Assembly: GCA_002298995.1 (NCBI GenBank)
Contig: DBMO01000040.1
Coordinates: 29,157-54,141 of the forward strand
Length of the DNA: 24,985 nt
DNA from: Desulfarculales bacterium UBA696
Lineage (GTDB): Bacteria; Desulfobacterota; Syntrophobacteria; Syntrophobacterales; Syntrophobacteraceae
Direction: 5' to 3'
Shown here: in pieces, positions 15,493 through 23,743 of the stretch
Position numbering within the stretch: the first letter of the stretch is position 1
How the letters are laid out: each line of letters starts with the position of its first letter
Notes under the pieces: model-generated
Databases searched by the model: none
Told to the model about the DNA's origin: nothing
What the model saw: only the letters and a program-made list of their open reading frames with translations
Made by a program: the position numbers and the translations under genes

Positions 15493-16011
15493 ATGCTCTT
15501 TTCGAGGCGATTCACCCTTTGTATCATCTCAAGTTTCTTAACCATGGCTTTGACCGTTGGCCTTAATTCGAACCTGGCAAACGCCGAGGAATTCCCAATT
15601 TCTTCAAAGGGCTGGCAGGCAGCGGTGACAAGTATCGAAGGGGTTAACACGTCAACCGCGATGGCAATCGGGGAAGTAAAGCGCGGCAATGCAGCCGAAT
15701 ACTGTGAAAGAGATCCCGGAAGCATAACCAGGAAACATGGCGGGAAGCTTACAAAAACAAAATGCATCGAACAGGTGTTGCGGGATGAGAAAGGCAAAAG
15801 CTACTCAGCTTTTGCTGACTGCCCAAAGAAAACGATTATGTCCGATAATCGTTCATACACCTTGATCGGGACTGAACCGGGCGCTTTTCCCGAGTTCAAA
15901 TGGCGCGACAATCAATCCGGAAAGATACTGGACGGATCGAACGCCAGCGGCGCCCCAATCATAGAGGGACAGTTTCGTCTGCTGTGCCCGAACTTTATCC
16001 TGGGGAGGTAG
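15493..16011 (+). CDS. Small secreted protein of unknown function, four mature cysteines
   Basis: I do not recognise the family. The 172-residue protein starts with a classical Sec signal peptide: basic start (FSRRF), a hydrophobic core (about 8-24) and an ANA cleavage site after residue 31. The mature part of about 141 residues is hydrophilic and has cysteines at 71, 91, 110 and 165, which could form two disulfides. There is no lipobox, membrane anchor or repeat. It should be periplasmic or extracellular. ATG 15493 was chosen because of the GGAGG five bases upstream. It is convergent with the phosphoesterase gene, with nine bases between the two stop codons. Its place just beyond a REPtron may indicate an acquired gene, but that is inference. 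Confidence 0.7.
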   Translation: MLFSRRFTLCIISSFLTMALTVGLNSNLANAEEFPISSKGWQAAVTSIEGVNTSTAMAIGEVKRGNAAEYCERDPGSITRKHGGKLTKTKCIEQVLRDEKGKSYSAFADCPKKTIMSDNRSYTLIGTEPGAFPEFKWRDNQSGKILDGSNASGAPIIEGQFRLLCPNFILGR

Positions 16012-16020
16012 TAAACTAAA

Positions 16021-16902
16021 CTATCTCTCCGTCCCTTCAGCGCTCCATTGATCCGTTACGGCAAACTTTCCGCCCGCCTCCGGTTTTTGAATCGCCCTGA
16101 ACCGGACGTTTTTCCCGTCTATCGAGACCCCGACAAAGCTCAGATTGTCGTCACCGTGAGACATCCTCCCGGCGTTTCCGGCATTGATGTAATAGATACT
16201 CCCGTAGCCGGCTCCGGTAATACTCCGCCGGGTATATGAGTGCGTATGGCCGCCGATTACCGCTCTCACCTTATCGGCATGGCTCAGCAGCATCCCCCAG
16301 AATGGGTCGGACGATGCTTCCAGCGGCGGATTTACTTCATGGATACCGATGAATACGTGGTCTGCCTTCGCGGCGGAAATTATGGCCTTTTCGAGCCATC
16401 CGAGCAGTGCCGGGTCCCTGAGGTCCTTACCGTATGCGGTGTATCTGTCAATAGCAATGAACCTCACATTATTGAGGTCAAAGTAGTAGGTAGCGCTCGA
16501 TTTGTCGAAGAATTCGAATGGGAATTTGAGTGAGGGCAACACCTGCTTCAGCATGAATTCAACGTCGGATGGTGATTCATGGTTGCCCCTTACCGGGACA
16601 TACGGGACGTTCCCTCCAATTATTTCTTTGTAAATCCCGAAGCTTTTAGGAAGCGGGTCCAGATCTCCAATCGCTGCAACAAACGCGGGCGTAGGGAATT
16701 TCGGGTCCGCGGGCTCGTTGATCTTTAGCTGATCGAGCGCGGCCCGATACCCTGGATATTCCGACCTGCAGTCGGCAAAGAAGGCAAAGGACCACGGCTG
16801 TGCCCATGCATTGGAGGCCGACGAACCAGCGAGAACAAGGATAAGTAAAAGCGCCGGCACCACCAGCGCCTTTCTTGAATGAGCAAGACCTTTGAATTTC
16901 AC
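16021..16902 (-). CDS. Secreted calcineurin-like metallophosphoesterase
   Basis: This protein of about 293 residues has an N-terminal signal peptide (hydrophobic 12-29, cleavage probably after NAWA near residue 34). The metallophosphoesterase motifs appear in order: DCR (44-46), GD (79-80), GNHE (106-109), IGIHE (His188) and GGHTH (His219, His221). The first motif is normally DxH, and here the metal-binding His is replaced by Arg46. The enzyme should act in the periplasm on a phosphomonoester or diester. The longest frame opens with TTG at 16971, but GTG 16902 is preceded by GGAG eight bases upstream and places the signal peptide at the very start. It could be catalytically altered given the DxR. 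The substrate is unknown. Confidence 0.85.
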   Translation of the reverse strand: MKFKGLAHSRKALVVPALLLILVLAGSSASNAWAQPWSFAFFADCRSEYPGYRAALDQLKINEPADPKFPTPAFVAAIGDLDPLPKSFGIYKEIIGGNVPYVPVRGNHESPSDVEFMLKQVLPSLKFPFEFFDKSSATYYFDLNNVRFIAIDRYTAYGKDLRDPALLGWLEKAIISAAKADHVFIGIHEVNPPLEASSDPFWGMLLSHADKVRAVIGGHTHSYTRRSITGAGYGSIYYINAGNAGRMSHGDDNLSFVGVSIDGKNVRFRAIQKPEAGGKFAVTDQWSAEGTER

Positions 16903-17016
16903 CTGGAGTACTCCGCTAAAAGTAGAACCAATAGTGGATTGGCGTGAGCAGAAGCGAAAGCCGACCTGCAAGTTAAGCTCAAATCACCAAGCTATCTGCT
17001 CCGGTAGCCGAACCCC

Positions 17017-17049
17017 AAAAAAAGAGGGCGCCGGCAAAAACCGGCGCCC
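17017..17049 (-). terminator. Intrinsic terminator of the nuo operon
   Basis: A perfect 9-bp GC-rich stem (17049-17041 with 17034-17026) has a 6-base loop. On the minus strand it is followed by TC and then seven Ts (17023-17017). It lies 65 bases beyond the nuoN stop codon in the correct orientation. Confidence 0.92.
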
Positions 17050-17113
17050 CATTCTAGATCAATTTCCTAAATTTTCAAATATGATGTACTTCAGCCGAAG
17101 CGGCCCGATCTAA

Positions 17114-18538
17114 TTAAAACAGGCTCTTTGCCGCGGCTTCAGTCAGGTCCATGAACTGGTTAAAGAAAAGCCCGAGATAGACCATCAAGCCCACCAGGAC
17201 GAGGCTCATAGCGCGCGTCATTCCATCCACCCGAATTGCGGGGAATTCCTCTACCGGCTTCAAGAGGTAAGCGGCCTTGATGACGATCAAATAGTAATAG
17301 AGAGATATAGTGGCGTTGATCATACCGACGATGGCAAGCCACAGATAGCCCTTTTCAACGGCGGCGGCAAATACCAGAAACTTCCCCGTGAAGCCCGCTG
17401 TGGGAGGAATGCCGGCAAGGCCGAACAGTCCCATCATGAGCGTCATTGCAAGCAGCGGGGATCGCTTGTGAAGGCCGGCCAACTCTTTTATCTGAAGGTT
17501 GTGACCATCGTCCGCGATCTTCATGATCACCATGAAGCAGGCATAATTCATCACCAGATACGCCATCGCGTAGTAAATCGCCGCGGCATAGCCCCTCTCG
17601 CCAAGCGCCAAGATGCCCATCAGCATGTAACCGGCATGGGCGATACTCGAATAGGCGAGAAGTCTTTTGATGTCCTTCTGGATTAGGGCAACCAAGTTGC
17701 CAAACGTCATCGAGAGGACGCAGAGAACAACCAGGAAATTTGCCAGCGCGGGGCTCGCGCCCATTGAAAATCCGGTGAAACGGATAATCAACGCAGCCGC
17801 GGCCATCTTCGAAGCAGTCGCTATGTAGGCGGTCACCTGGTTTGCGGAGCCCTGGTAAACATCGGGCGCCCAGATGTGGAACGGGAAAACAGCCAGTTTA
17901 AAGAAGAAGCCGGCCAGTGAGAGCACCAGTCCAACTATTGCGACCGGCTGTCCTAACAGCGCGGGCAGCTTCACAACGATCTGACTGACGTAGGTGGTGT
18001 TGGTTGCGCCGAAGAGCAGGCTGATGCCGAAAAGCATCATAGCCGAGGCGGTAACACCGATCATGAAATACTTGACCCCGGTTTCGGAGAATTCATCGGC
18101 GTTCCGGCGCATTGGCACCATCAGGTAGAGTGAGTACGAAGAGAGTTCGATGGCTACATAGATCGTCAGCAGCTCGACCGAGCTTACCAGCATCATCATA
18201 GCCAGCGTGCAGATGAACATGAGGAAGTAGTATTCGGCGTGCTGCCTGCCGTCGATCCCCTTCAGCTCGCTCGATGAGAATATGACCCAGAAGGTACCCA
18301 TCGCGAGCAGGACCTTGAAGACCTGGCTGAAGAGATCCACGCGGTAGCAGTCGAAAAAGAGCATGCCATGCTGGCGCGAAGCGGCAACCGTGACAATCAA
18401 GCCTATTCCGGCCAGCGTGAGCGCCCATTTCTGAAGGGCCCATGGTTCGGACGTCTTTTTCAGCGAAAGGCCGAAATAGATGAGCGCCGCTATAGTGAAA
18501 TAAAACTCGGGAAGGAAAAGAATAAAATCATTCATCAT
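17114..18538 (-). CDS. nuoN: NADH-quinone oxidoreductase subunit N
   Basis: This 474-residue antiporter-like membrane subunit of complex I has about 14 transmembrane helices. The family signature FPFHIWAPDVYQGSANQVTA (about 240-259) and the following lysine-bearing helix ATASKMAAAALIIRF are present, as is the conserved Glu of TM5 in IYVAIELSSYSLYLM. It forms one of the three proton channels in the membrane arm. The ATG at 18538 is followed directly by a second ATG; either could be used. It is the last gene of the operon, 69 bases after nuoM, and is followed by the terminator at 17017-17049. Confidence 0.96.
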   Translation of the reverse strand: MMNDFILFLPEFYFTIAALIYFGLSLKKTSEPWALQKWALTLAGIGLIVTVAASRQHGMLFFDCYRVDLFSQVFKVLLAMGTFWVIFSSSELKGIDGRQHAEYYFLMFICTLAMMMLVSSVELLTIYVAIELSSYSLYLMVPMRRNADEFSETGVKYFMIGVTASAMMLFGISLLFGATNTTYVSQIVVKLPALLGQPVAIVGLVLSLAGFFFKLAVFPFHIWAPDVYQGSANQVTAYIATASKMAAAALIIRFTGFSMGASPALANFLVVLCVLSMTFGNLVALIQKDIKRLLAYSSIAHAGYMLMGILALGERGYAAAIYYAMAYLVMNYACFMVIMKIADDGHNLQIKELAGLHKRSPLLAMTLMMGLFGLAGIPPTAGFTGKFLVFAAAVEKGYLWLAIVGMINATISLYYYLIVIKAAYLLKPVEEFPAIRVDGMTRAMSLVLVGLMVYLGLFFNQFMDLTEAAAKSLF

Positions 18539-18607
18539 CTTGTTCCGTTACCTCGCCTCCAGCGGGATTATACCGTAACTGTTCAGGCCCGCGGTGCATT
18601 CAGGAAT

Positions 18608-20083
18608 TTAGAATGAACCAACGAACGGGATTACAGCACTCTGAATTACGTCAAGCATCACCTTCGGGAAGAACCCGAAGAAAAGAATGACACCGATCAG
18701 AATAATTCTCGGCACGGCCAGGAAAGGAGAAACATCCGGGAGGTGCGCGAATTTTTCATTCTTCTCGCCGTAGAAAGTCCTCTGCACGACGCGCAGCATG
18801 AACAGCGCGCTTATGATCAGGCCGACCAGGGCGAAGATACCGCCCACCGGGAATACCTGAACGGCGGCGATGAACACCAGCAGCTCAGCCCAGAAACTGG
18901 CCATGAGAGGCACACCGATACCGGCAAGCGCGGCTATGATGAAGAAAGCGGATGCTATGGGCATCGTTTTCGACATGCCGCCGAGTTCCGGAATAACCTT
19001 TGTGTGCGTCTTATCGTAGATGTACCCGACTGAGGAGAAGAAGAGAGCCGTCATGACGCCGTGGGCGAACATCTGAAACACAGCGCCGTTAATTCCACTG
19101 ACCGTCATCGTTGCAAGCCCCAGGCCCACAATACCCATGTGCGAAACCGATGAGTAGCCGATGACGTATTTCAGGTCAGTTTGCGCCAGGCCGACAAGCG
19201 CCCCGTAAACAATTCCGATACAGGCAAGGAGCGCCATGAGGTCCGACCAGTAGCCCAGGCCCTGGGGACAAAGCGTCATGCCAATCCTCAGGATGCCGTA
19301 TGCGCCGAGCTTCATCAGAACGCCGGCGTGGATCATACTTACAGCCGTCGGAGCAGCAACGTGGCCAACCGGCGACCATGTATGGAACGGCCATACCGCG
19401 GCAAGGATTCCGAAGCCGAGGTAAAGCATTACGAAGAGAATTTTCTGATCGTAAAGGCTAAACCCGATTCTCTGAAGCTCGAACAGGTCGAAAGTAACCG
19501 CCCCGCCCTGCACCCATGCGTAGATGATCGCGGGAAGGATAAGAGCGCTTCCGGCAAGCAGGTAAAGGGTCAGCTTCATCGCGCCGTATTCCTTGCGCGT
19601 TCCACCCCAAATCGAGATCAGCGGATACATCGGGAAAAGCGATACATCGTACCAGACAAACATCCAGAAAAGGTCCATCGACAAGAACATGCCGTAGACC
19701 CCGGCGACCAGAAGGAACATAAGAGCAAAGAATTCCTTCGCCCTGTATTCGAGTTCCCACATGGTCCAGACGCCCGTGAACAAAACCACGGCGGTCAGGA
19801 GGAGCATCGGCATGTTGATGCCGTCAACGCCATGGAACCAATAAATCCCGAGGCTCTTCACCCAAAGGACGCGCTCGACGAACTGAAGTCCCCCTTTGTT
19901 GTGATCGAAATTGAAATAGAGCCACAGAGTAAGAATCAGTCCGACAGTTGCCCAGAACATGCTGACCTGCTTCACCAGCTTGGTTCGTTCCGGCGGGATG
20001 AGCAGGATCGAGAACAATCCAAGAACCGTTGACATCAGAATTGCCGTTAAGATTGGAAAACCGGCCATCTCCATCGAAGTCAT
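18608..20083 (-). CDS. nuoM: NADH-quinone oxidoreductase subunit M
   Basis: This 491-residue antiporter-like subunit has about 14 transmembrane helices. The family stretch FHTWSPVGHVAAPTAVSMIH with AGVLMKLGAYGILRIG is present, including the channel lysine; the usual LPDAHxEAPT is here SPVGHVAAPT, a mild variant. The helix with Glu in FVWYDVSLFPMYPLI also departs from the common FxxFELxLIP: WYDVSL has Asp where the proton-path Glu usually sits. The ATG at 20083 follows AAAGG six bases upstream. It acts in proton pumping, between NuoL and NuoN. It lies 120 bases after nuoL, an unusually wide gap containing a strong hairpin. Confidence 0.95.
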   Translation of the reverse strand: MTSMEMAGFPILTAILMSTVLGLFSILLIPPERTKLVKQVSMFWATVGLILTLWLYFNFDHNKGGLQFVERVLWVKSLGIYWFHGVDGINMPMLLLTAVVLFTGVWTMWELEYRAKEFFALMFLLVAGVYGMFLSMDLFWMFVWYDVSLFPMYPLISIWGGTRKEYGAMKLTLYLLAGSALILPAIIYAWVQGGAVTFDLFELQRIGFSLYDQKILFVMLYLGFGILAAVWPFHTWSPVGHVAAPTAVSMIHAGVLMKLGAYGILRIGMTLCPQGLGYWSDLMALLACIGIVYGALVGLAQTDLKYVIGYSSVSHMGIVGLGLATMTVSGINGAVFQMFAHGVMTALFFSSVGYIYDKTHTKVIPELGGMSKTMPIASAFFIIAALAGIGVPLMASFWAELLVFIAAVQVFPVGGIFALVGLIISALFMLRVVQRTFYGEKNEKFAHLPDVSPFLAVPRIILIGVILFFGFFPKVMLDVIQSAVIPFVGSF

Positions 20084-20160
20084 TGGGTACCTTTGCGCAA
20101 AGTGCTGTTTGAGTCCAAGTCAGGTCGGACACTTCATAACCGCCCGCCTGCCGTAAACCA

Positions 20161-20195
20161 TTGGCTGGATGGTCCCTTTCGGGCCCATCCGCCAA
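20161..20195 (-). repeat. Strong hairpin between nuoL and nuoM
   Basis: On the minus strand TTGGC then GGATGGGCCC pairs with GGGACCATCC then, after one bulged A, GCCAA. The loop is GAAA, a GNRA-type tetraloop, and the only mismatch is one G-A. It begins eight bases after the nuoL stop codon. No T-run follows, so it is more likely an RNA-stability or processing hairpin than a terminator. Confidence 0.6.
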
Positions 20196-20203
20196 AAATT
20201 ATT

Positions 20204-22150
20204 CTATACGAGGCAGAACAACATCGCTAAACCGGCAACCAGGACCATAATCAGCAGGTTGTACTGCAGCATACCGGATTGCATGAAGCTAAATATCCGG
20301 CCACCCGCTTCGGTAAAAAAGCAGATGCCGTCGATGCCGCCGTCTATGATCCTTCTGTCGTTTCGGGTAAAGATGTTGGTAAGACCCGAGTAGATTGCGG
20401 TATCAAGGAACCACCTGAAGAAGGCGTCCATGTACCAACGTGCATCGAAGAGCTTCCACACGGGCGGGAAGTAGCTCAAAAAACCATTGCGGCTGGCGCC
20501 CTTCCTGCCGAACTCGAACCAGGCAAGTATAATTCCCAGAAGCCCGGCAGAAATGCCCAATATCACGAGCAATTGATGGCCGACAACCCCGCCGTGTGCT
20601 TCCCCACCAGCGGCCGCCTGAGTGGACGCGTGCTTGACTGCGCCGCCTCCGGCCATGATGTAGCCTTGTAGCGAGTGCTCGGTAAATCCGAGAACAACCG
20701 TCACGCAGGCAAGGATCATAACCGGCACGGCCATTGCCCAGAAAAGCCCGCCGTGATGCTCTTCCTTATGTCCGTGCGAATCCATTTCGTGAACCGCGTG
20801 CTTTTCTTCGATCCCGCCCTTTGGGAACAGGAGGTAAAAAATCAGGCGGAAACTGTAATATGCGGTGAGAAATGCGCCGAAAAGGCCTGCAAAAAGCCAG
20901 ATCGGGCTAGCTTGAGCGTTCAGTGCGGCAAGAATTGCTTCCTTGCTGAAGAATCCCGAAAAGGGAGGCACACCGGAGAGGGCGAGGGCGCCCACGGTGA
21001 TACAAATCATCGGGATAATCTGCCTGCGGCCGCCCTGTTTTCCGATAACCCTCATATCATTTGTGTGGAACTCGTGAATGAAGATACCGGAACAGAGGAA
21101 GAGCAGGGCCTTGAACCCGGCGTGGGTGGTCAGGTGAAATACACCGGCAAAGTATCCGCCGGCGGCAAGCGACATAACCATCATACCGAGCTGGCTAACG
21201 GTCGAATATGCCCACACCTGCTTGAGATCGTAGGTGGTCATGGCCATCGTCGAGGCAAGCAGCATTGTGACCGTACCAATTGCCAGCGCAACGAGCATTG
21301 CATCGGGTGAGGCCGCAAAGAATGGGAAAATGCGGCTGAATACGTACACGCCGGCGGCAACCATCGTTGCCGAATGGAGCAGGGCGCTGACCGGGGTAGG
21401 ACCTTCCATCGCGTCCGGGAGCCAGGTAATGAGCGGAAACTGCGCGCTCTTACCGACAACCCCGCAAAAAATCAGCATCGCCGCCATGGTGATGAAGCCT
21501 GTCGTCAGCGTTCCGGTCCCAGGGGCTGAGTTCAGGTCGGGAATCCCAAGGTTTCCAAAACCGAGCGTCAGTATAATGATGCCGAGAAAAAAGCCGACGT
21601 CACCAACGCGGGTCATTACGAAAGCCTTCTTGCCAGCCTGGGAGGCGCTGAATTTCTCGTAGTAGAAACCGATCAGCATGTAAGAAGCAAGACCTACCAG
21701 TTCCCAGAAAATAAAGAGCTGGATCAGTGTGGATGCAATGACCATGTTCATCATCGCCCAGGCGAACAGCGACATAAATGCATAGTAGCGGCTGTAGCCC
21801 GGATCGCCCGACATGTAGCCCAGCGAGTAAATCTGGACCAGACAGGCAACCACCGCGACGATGGTAAGCATCAGCGCACTCAGCGGGTCAAGATAGTACC
21901 CGAAAGTCAGATGAATATTCCCCGAACTCATCCAAGCGGTATCGAACCGGAACGCGTGGGACGCCGAGGCCACCTTTGCCAGGTTAAACAGCGCGCAGAT
22001 GGCGGCCACGACGATTGCCGTTACTGAAATGCGGCTCGACAGCATGGGATTGTGCCGAGTTAAACACAGGATGACCGCCATTGACAGAAACGGCAAGCTT
22101 GTTCCGATTACTGTGGCGAGCAGGACGGGGTCTTTGAAAATTGCGTCCAT
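20204..22150 (-). CDS. nuoL: NADH-quinone oxidoreductase subunit L
   Basis: This 648-residue largest antiporter-like subunit has the usual layout: about 14 core helices, then a hydrophilic His-rich loop (KHAVHEMDSHGHKEEHHGG, about 440-460) and the long lateral-helix region towards the C-terminus. Diagnostic motifs are FIFWELVGLASYMLIGFY (TM5 Glu) and WLPDAMEGPTPVSALLHSAT with MVAAGVYVFSR (TM7-TM8). It is the most distal proton-pumping unit, and its lateral helix clamps M and N. The ATG at 22150 follows AAAGGA. It begins seven bases after nuoK. Length is slightly longer than the E. coli protein (613). Confidence 0.97.
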   Translation of the reverse strand: MDAIFKDPVLLATVIGTSLPFLSMAVILCLTRHNPMLSSRISVTAIVVAAICALFNLAKVASASHAFRFDTAWMSSGNIHLTFGYYLDPLSALMLTIVAVVACLVQIYSLGYMSGDPGYSRYYAFMSLFAWAMMNMVIASTLIQLFIFWELVGLASYMLIGFYYEKFSASQAGKKAFVMTRVGDVGFFLGIIILTLGFGNLGIPDLNSAPGTGTLTTGFITMAAMLIFCGVVGKSAQFPLITWLPDAMEGPTPVSALLHSATMVAAGVYVFSRIFPFFAASPDAMLVALAIGTVTMLLASTMAMTTYDLKQVWAYSTVSQLGMMVMSLAAGGYFAGVFHLTTHAGFKALLFLCSGIFIHEFHTNDMRVIGKQGGRRQIIPMICITVGALALSGVPPFSGFFSKEAILAALNAQASPIWLFAGLFGAFLTAYYSFRLIFYLLFPKGGIEEKHAVHEMDSHGHKEEHHGGLFWAMAVPVMILACVTVVLGFTEHSLQGYIMAGGGAVKHASTQAAAGGEAHGGVVGHQLLVILGISAGLLGIILAWFEFGRKGASRNGFLSYFPPVWKLFDARWYMDAFFRWFLDTAIYSGLTNIFTRNDRRIIDGGIDGICFFTEAGGRIFSFMQSGMLQYNLLIMVLVAGLAMLFCLV

Positions 22151-22157
22151 AAGCCGT

Positions 22158-22466
22158 CTATCCTTTCAGCCTTTGCGCCTGTTCGATATTAATCGAATGC
22201 ATCTTGCGGTAGAGAGCCAGAATAATGCTCAAACCGATTGCGGTCTCAGCGGCTGCAAGCCCCATGATAGCCAGGGCGATAACCTGCCCTACTACAGGCT
22301 CGGGGGCAAGAAACCGGTTGAAGGCCATGAAATTCAGGCTTGCGCCATTGAGCATCAGCTCAACCGAAATGAGCATTCCGATGAGATTGCGCCTCTGCAG
22401 AACGCCCACCAGGCCAATCGAAAAAAGAAACGCTGAAATGATGAGATAAGTATTCAGACTGTTCAC
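22158..22466 (-). CDS. nuoK: NADH-quinone oxidoreductase subunit K
   Basis: This 102-residue membrane subunit has three transmembrane helices. The two conserved membrane glutamates of the proton path are in place: Glu36 in SVELMLNGASLNFMAF and Glu74 in AAAETAIGLSIILALYR. It starts with GTG at 22466, which overlaps the nuoJ stop codon by four bases (GTGA), and GGAGG lies eight bases upstream. This indicates translational coupling to nuoJ. Confidence 0.97.
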   Translation of the reverse strand: MNSLNTYLIISAFLFSIGLVGVLQRRNLIGMLISVELMLNGASLNFMAFNRFLAPEPVVGQVIALAIMGLAAAETAIGLSIILALYRKMHSINIEQAQRLKG

Positions 22467-22990
22467 GAACTCAACCTCCGGCTAAAACCGGCCGTGATAA
22501 TCGCGCCGATAATTGCTACAAGCAGCACGAGTGAAATCACTTCGAACACCAGTTCGTATCGCGTAAGAAACATGTGCCCGATGGTGACCACGGAGAAATC
22601 CGTGCTGCGCTCGATTGCCGGGACCCAATTAGTCTTGAGGGCAACGCCCGCCAAACCCACGAAGAAAACGGCACTGGCCGCAACGGCCATCACCACCTTC
22701 GGCATCGCCCTTGGAGGAGTCTCCAGGTGGAGCGGACGTGAGAGCATGATCGCAAATACTATGGCGATGCATATTGCCCCAACGTAGATAAGCAGCTGCA
22801 TGAGCGCGATGAACAAGCTGCCCAGGAAAAGGTAAACACCCGCCACCCCTGTCAAAGCGAGGGCCAGGCCGAGGACGTTGTAAAGAATGTTGCGCGCAAA
22901 GACCGCAATGCAGGCTCCCGTCATGGTGAACCCGATCGTAATCCAGAATGCCGCTTGCGCCAGAGCGGTCAAGCTCGAGGAGGTATCCAT
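22463..22990 (-). CDS. nuoJ: NADH-quinone oxidoreductase subunit J
   Basis: This 175-residue subunit has five predicted transmembrane helices. The conserved TM3 stretch LFIALMQLLIYVGAICIAIVFAIML is present, containing the pi-bulge glycine region that couples quinone reduction to pumping. The ATG at 22990 follows AAGGA five bases upstream. It ends overlapping nuoK. It is separated from nuoI by 237 bases, unlike the tight spacing usual for this operon. Confidence 0.95.
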   Translation of the reverse strand: MDTSSSLTALAQAAFWITIGFTMTGACIAVFARNILYNVLGLALALTGVAGVYLFLGSLFIALMQLLIYVGAICIAIVFAIMLSRPLHLETPPRAMPKVVMAVAASAVFFVGLAGVALKTNWVPAIERSTDFSVVTIGHMFLTRYELVFEVISLVLLVAIIGAIITAGFSRRLSS

Positions 22991-23227
22991 TCTGATCCTT
23001 CACCGCCTTAAAATGTTTGGAGCACCCGTCGGACATATACTGACCGTGTCCGACAACTTCTTCCTGTTTTTCAGATTCAGCTCGCCGGCTGACCCGGCGT
23101 CATCCGCACCTGCCGGTAGACCGAACCTGATTAGCCGGAGTGCGGGCCCAAGCTGCTCCCTCCCCCGACGGGGACATTATGATGGAAAAAACCAATATTC
23201 TCACGGCGCACAACGGCGCCGTTAAAA
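22991..23227 (-). other. 237-base spacer between nuoI and nuoJ
   Basis: The spacer contains a perfect 8-bp inverted repeat (GTCGGACA 23028-23035 with TGTCCGAC 23047-23054) and a 12-base palindrome AACGGCGCCGTT (23212-23223) abutting the nuoI stop. The only frames on the coding strand are very short (about 25 and 8 codons) and lack a ribosome binding site. No sign of a broken nuo gene is seen. Confidence 0.5.
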
Positions 23228-23722
23228 TTATGCAGAAGCCTCCGCGCCCTTGCCCTTCGGTTCCACAACCGGTTCCCTGGACTGCTGGGCGCCGTTGGTC
23301 AGACGGGCGATAAGATCGAAGACACAGTCGGCCCGCGTTTCCCCAACGATCTGGTATTCCTTGGAATACTGGAGCGTTTCGGTGGGACAGCTCTCGACAC
23401 AGATCCCGCAAAGACTGCACTTGCTGAAGTCGATTTCCCAATAGACGGCTGCCTTGCCCTTGCCGCCAACCACCTTTTCACCCTTAACCGTGATTACACC
23501 GCTCGGACACATCTTCTCGCAGGTACCACAGGAAATGCACTTGTGGGTGCCGGTCTCGGCGAAAGTCTTGAGCTCGATGTGGCCCCTGTACGAGGTCGTC
23601 ATCTCGAGCCTCTTGCGCGGATACTGCACGGTAACAAGCGGGTGGAACAGGCGCCGGAAGGTAACTTTCATGCCCTCTACGAGGCTCCAGCCGCCAACGA
23701 GTAATTCATTCACATAGCTCAT
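23228..23722 (-). CDS. nuoI: NADH-quinone oxidoreductase subunit I (2x[4Fe-4S])
   Basis: This 164-residue ferredoxin-like subunit has two complete CxxCxxCxxxCP motifs: Cys62, 65, 68, 72 and Cys102, 105, 108, 112. They bind clusters N6a and N6b, which carry electrons towards N2 and quinone. The N-terminal amphipathic segment (WSLVEGMKVTFRRLFHPLVT) docks on the membrane. The C-terminal tail is short and charged. The ATG at 23722 has only a weak upstream ribosome binding site. It follows nuoH by 21 bases. Confidence 0.97.
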   Translation of the reverse strand: MSYVNELLVGGWSLVEGMKVTFRRLFHPLVTVQYPRKRLEMTTSYRGHIELKTFAETGTHKCISCGTCEKMCPSGVITVKGEKVVGGKGKAAVYWEIDFSKCSLCGICVESCPTETLQYSKEYQIVGETRADCVFDLIARLTNGAQQSREPVVEPKGKGAEASA

Positions 23723-23743
23723 GGTTTTAGTCCCAGTCCGATA

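Noticed and set aside
15231..15797. 188-codon minus-strand frame overlapping the secreted-protein gene
   Set aside because: The plus-strand frame has a signal peptide and a well-placed GGAGG. The minus frame has neither and ends in repetitive AT-rich DNA.
16892..17113. 73-codon plus-strand frame across the nuo terminator
   Set aside because: It runs through a perfect terminator hairpin and the 5' end of the phosphoesterase gene; no coding signal.
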